Part shown: piece by piece, positions 59,505-64,000 of the stretch
Layout: each line of letters starts with the position of its first letter
Numbering within the stretch: position 1 is the stretch's first letter
Source: Oreohelix idahoensis
Lineage: Eukaryota; Mollusca; Gastropoda; Stylommatophora; Oreohelicidae
Reading direction: 5' to 3'
DNA length: 64,000 nucleotides
NCBI GenBank assembly: GCA_024509875.1
Contig: JAMPIV010019080.1
Coordinates: 186,001-250,000 of the forward strand
The notes under the pieces: model-generated
What the model was told of the DNA's origin: nothing
Seen by the model: the letters and a program-made list of their open reading frames with translations, nothing else
Database searches by the model: none
Program-made: the position numbers and the translations under genes

Positions 59505-62500
59505 TTAAGTGGCATCATGTGGGCATCTGGACAGAATGTCCGCCATCACATTTTCTGAACCACGGATAGCTCGTACCGAGAAATGAAAAGGTTGAAGAGC
59601 GATTGCGTATCGAGTTGATCTCGAGCTCTTCAAGTTCTTACTTTGGATAGCCGTAAGAGCTTTTTGGTCAGTTTCCACTACGAAATGCGCGCCCAGAAGG
59701 AATCTTTGGAGTTTGAGAATTGACCAAACCATTGCCAATAATTCACGGTCTAAAACCGAGTAATTCCTTTCTGCAGCATTAAGTTTTCTGGATATATACA
59801 TTACAGGATGCAGAGTTCCAGAGTACTCTTGCATTAGTGCCGCTCCAATCCCAGTGGATGAAGCGTCACTACGAAGAACAAATGTCTTATCTGTTGTAGG
59901 TAACACTAAAATAGGTGGTGATGAAAACATAGTTTTGATCTTCTCTAGTGAAGATTGGCATTCATGAGACCAGTGAACCATGTTAGGCGACCCTTTCTTT
60001 AATAGTGTAGAGAGAGGTGCCATGATAGAGGACAGATTCGGAATGAAACGTCCATAAAATTGTATGAGACCTAAAAGACTTCGCACTTGCTTTTTAGTCC
60101 TAGGGATAGAGATGTTAAGTATCTTAGTGATATTATGGTCTTCTGTCTTCAAGAAACCGTGACCTACTCGATGGCCTAAGAAAGCAATTTCGCTAAAGCC
60201 AATACAAGCTTTGGATGGTTTTGCTGTCAGGTTATACTCACGCAGAGTTGATAATAATTCAACTAACCCTGAATAGTGATCTTCCCAAGTATCGCTGAAA
60301 AGACAGATGTCGTCTAGATAAGCAATGACATCTGACAGATACGATAGGATTCGACGCATCATGCGTACAAATGTAGCTGGTGCGTTCATAAGGCCGAAAG
60401 GCATAAAATTCCATTGGAAAAGGCCTCTGGGAGTAGAGAAAGCGGTAAGAGGTTTGGCGCGTTCGGATAATGGAACTTGCCAATATCCTTTAGACAAATC
60501 AAGTTTAGTGAAAAAATGCGATTTAGAAAGACGAGTAAGTAACTCTTCTAGTAAAGGCATAGGTTCAGCATCGAACTTCGTAACTTGATTCAATTTGCGA
60601 TAGTCAACGCAAAGACGTATGTTATTGTCTTTTTTTCGAACAATAACCATCGGCGAAGAATATGCAGAAGTGGATGGTTTGATTATTTGTAAATCTATCA
60701 TTTCATCCAACTCCTTTTCAACCTGTGTTTGGAAATGTATAGGGATAGGATAAGGTCTAACCCTAATTGGAGTATGTTCAGTTAGAACAATGTCATGCTC
60801 AATGACATGAGTTTGTCCAGGGATGTCAGTGAGGACATCCTGAAATGTTTGTAACATAGACGAAACTTGTCGCTGTTCTCCTAGAGACAAATCAGGAGAA
60901 ACAGTAACGTCTTTCCATGATTCACTAGAATGTAGTGGGATCATTGGAAGCGGAAGATTAACATCCGAAAAACTTGTTTCCTCATCCTGTATTACAGACA
61001 GTGATGAGTAATGACCATGTTTGACATGAGAATCGTCCGTTGCCTGGAAAATAGGCTGTAGATAGTCAGGACGTTCATGGAACTCCGTAAGCATATTGAT
61101 GTGGAAGGTTTTATGCTTCCCGTTAATATCGACGATGTAGTCAACATCTGAAATTTTCGATATTATATCGTACGGACCTTTCCAACTAATAAGGAGTCTA
61201 TTTTCACGACAAGGTAGCAAAACAAATGCTTTGTCACCAGGACAAAGTTGTCGTAAAGTTCTCTTCTTATTAGCAAATTGTCTTGCCTTCTGCTTAGCAA
61301 ATTCAGAAGAGGACGTTGCCAATTTGCATGCTTCGATAATCTTTTGTCTCAGCGCGATGACATACTCGTAAGAAGATTTTGTGTCATCGTCAATATTGTC
61401 AGCTGTTATAAGATCATGCAGCAAAGACATTGGGCCGCGCGGTCGCGCGCCAAAGACAAGTTCAAAGGGAGAAAACCCTGTATGTTCATTGGGGACCTCT
61501 CTGTACGCGAAGAGGGCCGCGGGTAAAACCCTATCCCAATCTTGAGGATGATCCTCAGTTATCTTCCCTAATAAGTTCTTAAGTGTTCTATTTAGTCGCT
61601 CGACCATCCCATTGGACATAGGATGATAGATGCTACTCAAAGATCTCTCTATCTGTAGAGTAGACATTACTTGAGACATGGTATCCGATATCAGTTGGGT
61701 GCCATGATCTGATAATATTTCTCCGGGGAATCCCAGCCGAGAAAATATAAGCCAAAGAGCATCTGCAATGTCAGCGGTAGTAATGCTCTTTAGAGGGATA
61801 GCCTCTGGCCAACGTGTGCACATGTCTACACACGTTAAGATAAACTGATGTCCTCTAGCAGATTTGATCTTGAATGGACCAATGATGTCTATCGCCATTT
61901 TCTGGAATGGACGAATAGGAATATCTGCAGCCTGAATAGGCGCAGCATGACGAGGACCTTTGGATTTGACTTCTTGACATACTTTACAGGATCGACAATA
62001 GATCCGTATGTCCTTGTTCACAAAAGGCCAAAAGAAAGCCGCAAGAACTCTTGACTTTGTACGGGAAAAACCCATGTGACCAGCACACTGAGAGTCGTGT
62101 GCATGTTGTAAGATCTTAACTCTCAAATTCTTGGGTACAAGAATCTGAGAATGACTTGACTTAGTGGAGTCTTGCACCATACGTACAAGTACGCCATTCT
62201 TCATTGTAATCCAAGATTTACAATTTGAATCTTTATTCGGATCACCTTTCGTTACAAGAGTGAAGAATTTCTTAAGAGTCGGATCTTCTTCTTGTTGTTT
62301 TATAAACGAGTCACGAGAAATTACCAAGGGATCATCTTGGTTATGCACTTCATTATCTTCAACAGATGAAGTTTCAGGCATATTGAGAGCTTGAGCTCTA
62401 GTGACTACCGCATTAGCAGATTGCATATTTTGATTTTCCCAAACGGAAATTTGCTCCGGAGTGCATTTTTTGACTCCGTGAATGCGACCGATGATAAGAT

Positions 62501-64000
62501 CAGCGATCGGATCCGGCAAAAGACATGCGTGTACATCTTCTGTGAAGAAAGGAGTAGCAATCCTAATGATAGCGGTAGAGTATTTCTCTATGGTGCCGCC
62601 AAATGTTACGCATTTGACTACTTTGCCTGTAGAATGAGAAGGATCTATGAGTGACTGCCTAACCCCAATAGTTGTGCATCCAGAATCAAAAAGTACTGAG
62701 ACTGGATTGTCATTTACTAAACCTTTGTGTAAGACAAGAGAACCTCTCCCATCATGCGCGATTGACGCAGGAAGAGCGGGAAGAGGATGCCCACAGCTTA
62801 AAGTAGACACTGTGGTTGGCTCAAATAATGTTTTGCATTGGGGGCACTGAGATGCTCTCCCAAAATCAAAAGCGGCACATGCCATATTATTAGAGTCATC
62901 ATTATCTTTATTTTGTTTATAGGCTTCGTGGGACTCTTGCTGTGCACAGTTCGCCTGGTAATGAGCTTTATGTTTTTTGAATTGTGCTCTACCTCTGTTA
63001 TTATTGCCTCTGTACTTATCATTGTTTCCACTATTATAACCTCTACTCGGGTTTGAATCATAGCTCCTTTGGTTACTATCATCATATTCATTATAATGAG
63101 TATCTCTGTATTTATGATCTTGTTGTCTCCATGAAGGAAAACTTGGATAGTTTCTAGAATGACTTCCTTTGCGAAAGTTCCTGTAATTATGACCACCCCT
63201 GAATCGAGGGCTGTCAGCTCTTCTCCAGGTATTCGAAGAAGAACCCTGAAATGATTGGTTACCTTGGTTCTGATAACTGTAATAGTTACCTTTTTTATTA
63301 AACCTATTTTGAGGTCCTTGGAATTTGTGAGAGTGATTAGGGTTGTATGGTGTTGCAAAAGCAACTGGCATACCTTCTTTAACCTTACTGTTGCTAATAG
63401 CTACGTCCGGATGTGCAGTGACGTATTGGGTACAATACTGTTCCATTTCTTTTAGAGACTTAGGTTTACGCTCATGTAAGAATTCGAGGAAAGGTTTATT
63501 TGTACTTGACATAATCTTGTCTCTGAGTATCAAGTCCATAAGGGCTTCATAAGTCTTTTCTGTTTTGGATAGCTCAATCCAACGATCAAATGTAAGACGT
63601 GTCCTTGCAATGAATTCTGAGAATTCTACACCTGCCTCAGGCACCATTGTCTTAAACAACTTCCGATAACCCTCTTCAGACAACTGATACTTCTTTAATA
63701 AGGCTGCCCTAATAACATCATAGTTATCTTTGTCAGCCTCTTCAACCAAACTTAAACTAGTCAGAGAATCACCTTTCAGATTTTCTGATAACTGGTTAGC
63801 ATATTGTGATTTATCTACATTATGTGCTCGACACGAGCGTTCAAATCTATTTAGCCAGAATGTTATGTCATCACTGGAAGGGTTGAACGCTGGTACTTTG
63901 ACCTTGTAAGTAAAGGGTTTACCATTACCACCAGATGCTTGATTACCATCACTTATGTTTGTTAACTTTAACTTTTCTAACTCAAATGCTAAAAGTTCTT
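59505..64000 (-). CDS. Element 3 gag-pol polyprotein (5' end outside window)
   Basis: One open minus frame from the right edge to the stop at 59505, about 1497 codons; the frame is still open at 64000, so the start is not visible. Order: capsid (FTYKVKVPAFNPSSDDITFW, KIMSSTNKPFLEFLHERKPK); an Asn/Arg/Gly/Tyr-rich basic region; a CPQC...CGH segment (about 62785-62850) instead of a CCHC knuckle; protease (LFDSGCTTIGV, about 62665-62700); integrase zinc finger (HAHDSQCAGH, CRSCKVC) and D-D-E core (MAIDIIGPF, ILSDHGTQL, NGMVERLNRT); GPY/F-like (ISWKGPYDIISKI); RT (RLCVDYRKLNQVT, YLDDICLFSD at about 60300-60325); RNase H (LRSDASSTGIGAAL). No frameshift or stop seen. Integrase precedes RT. Confidence 0.93.
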   Translation of the reverse strand, partial: ELLAFELEKLKLTNISDGNQASGGNGKPFTYKVKVPAFNPSSDDITFWLNRFERSCRAHNVDKSQYANQLSENLKGDSLTSLSLVEEADKDNYDVIRAALLKKYQLSEEGYRKLFKTMVPEAGVEFSEFIARTRLTFDRWIELSKTEKTYEALMDLILRDKIMSSTNKPFLEFLHERKPKSLKEMEQYCTQYVTAHPDVAISNSKVKEGMPVAFATPYNPNHSHKFQGPQNRFNKKGNYYSYQNQGNQSFQGSSSNTWRRADSPRFRGGHNYRNFRKGSHSRNYPSFPSWRQQDHKYRDTHYNEYDDSNQRSYDSNPSRGYNSGNNDKYRGNNNRGRAQFKKHKAHYQANCAQQESHEAYKQNKDNDDSNNMACAAFDFGRASQCPQCKTLFEPTTVSTLSCGHPLPALPASIAHDGRGSLVLHKGLVNDNPVSVLFDSGCTTIGVRQSLIDPSHSTGKVVKCVTFGGTIEKYSTAIIRIATPFFTEDVHACLLPDPIADLIIGRIHGVKKCTPEQISVWENQNMQSANAVVTRAQALNMPETSSVEDNEVHNQDDPLVISRDSFIKQQEEDPTLKKFFTLVTKGDPNKDSNCKSWITMKNGVLVRMVQDSTKSSHSQILVPKNLRVKILQHAHDSQCAGHMGFSRTKSRVLAAFFWPFVNKDIRIYCRSCKVCQEVKSKGPRHAAPIQAADIPIRPFQKMAIDIIGPFKIKSARGHQFILTCVDMCTRWPEAIPLKSITTADIADALWLIFSRLGFPGEILSDHGTQLISDTMSQVMSTLQIERSLSSIYHPMSNGMVERLNRTLKNLLGKITEDHPQDWDRVLPAALFAYREVPNEHTGFSPFELVFGARPRGPMSLLHDLITADNIDDDTKSSYEYVIALRQKIIEACKLATSSSEFAKQKARQFANKKRTLRQLCPGDKAFVLLPCRENRLLISWKGPYDIISKISDVDYIVDINGKHKTFHINMLTEFHERPDYLQPIFQATDDSHVKHGHYSSLSVIQDEETSFSDVNLPLPMIPLHSSESWKDVTVSPDLSLGEQRQVSSMLQTFQDVLTDIPGQTHVIEHDIVLTEHTPIRVRPYPIPIHFQTQVEKELDEMIDLQIIKPSTSAYSSPMVIVRKKDNNIRLCVDYRKLNQVTKFDAEPMPLLEELLTRLSKSHFFTKLDLSKGYWQVPLSERAKPLTAFSTPRGLFQWNFMPFGLMNAPATFVRMMRRILSYLSDVIAYLDDICLFSDTWEDHYSGLVELLSTLREYNLTAKPSKACIGFSEIAFLGHRVGHGFLKTEDHNITKILNISIPRTKKQVRSLLGLIQFYGRFIPNLSSIMAPLSTLLKKGSPNMVHWSHECQSSLEKIKTMFSSPPILVLPTTDKTFVLRSDASSTGIGAALMQEYSGTLHPVMYISRKLNAAERNYSVLDRELLAMVWSILKLQRFLLGAHFVVETDQKALTAIQSKNLKSSRSTRYAIALQPFHFSVRAIRGSENVMADILSRCPHDAT

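Larger units (their letters stand above)
54947..64000 (-). mobile_element. Element 3: Gmr1-like, gag-pol intact in window
   Basis: Minus-strand element running off the right edge. The probable 3' LTR is 54947-59072, followed by 432 bp of non-coding sequence and one uninterrupted gag-pol frame. The 5' LTR is outside the window, so LTR limits rest on the matching ends (TGTGGT and ACCACA), a short purine tract (GGGAGG) beside the right end, and the shared U5 module at the left end. Confidence 0.82.

Overview
The window is animal nuclear DNA dominated by repeats. Evidence for this is AT-rich spacer, long (TA)n tracts, minisatellites, tRNA-derived SINEs, truncated LINEs, long-LTR retrotransposons and one intronless class A GPCR. 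The LINE, SINE and GPCR types suggest a lophotrochozoan, most likely a gastropod mollusc; that is an inference. I see no prokaryotic features. The only convincing host protein-coding gene is the GPCR at 51.4-52.4 kb.

The window is organised around four related Ty3/gypsy-type elements. Element 1 (22934-32172, minus) has two nearly identical 2.26-kb LTRs and a frameshifted gag-pol. Element 2 (37798-46081, minus) has LTRs that match almost perfectly over 1.7 kb. It has lost its protease by an in-frame deletion and its integrase core by replacement with unrelated sequence, but keeps an open RT-RNase H frame. Element 3 (about 54947 to beyond 64000, minus) has one uninterrupted gag-pol frame of about 1500 codons running off the right edge. 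Element 4 (18298-21823, plus) is a decayed relative of element 3. Elements 1 and 3 have the order gag-protease-integrase-RT-RNase H, and element 2 keeps integrase remnants before RT. Integrase before RT is the order of Ty1/copia, but the RT and integrase sequences are Ty3/gypsy type. This is the arrangement of the Gmr1 group.

The three LTR families differ over most of their length but share one module 46-51 nt from the LTR end next to the primer-binding site. It has an outer stem whose arms differ between families yet still pair, an invariant AGCTGTGAAGG, an inner AAGG/CCTT stem and an invariant GCTACCAC. I regard this likely structured U5 RNA as the most interesting signal in the window.

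Between the elements: 0-15 kb holds small tandem repeats, two SINE families, two LINE fragments (one with an 11-bp target duplication) and a G-run/C-run palindrome. 15.6-16.6 kb and 22.4-22.9 kb are two copies of one repeat; the first carries a LINE insertion that the second lacks. 32.3-33.5 kb is a 29-bp minisatellite next to a LINE 3' end. 36.7-37.8 kb is a 26-bp minisatellite abutting element 2. 46-49 kb holds a LINE tail, two SINEs, a (TA)n tract and a decayed mariner-like transposase. The rest is sequence in which I see no gene.
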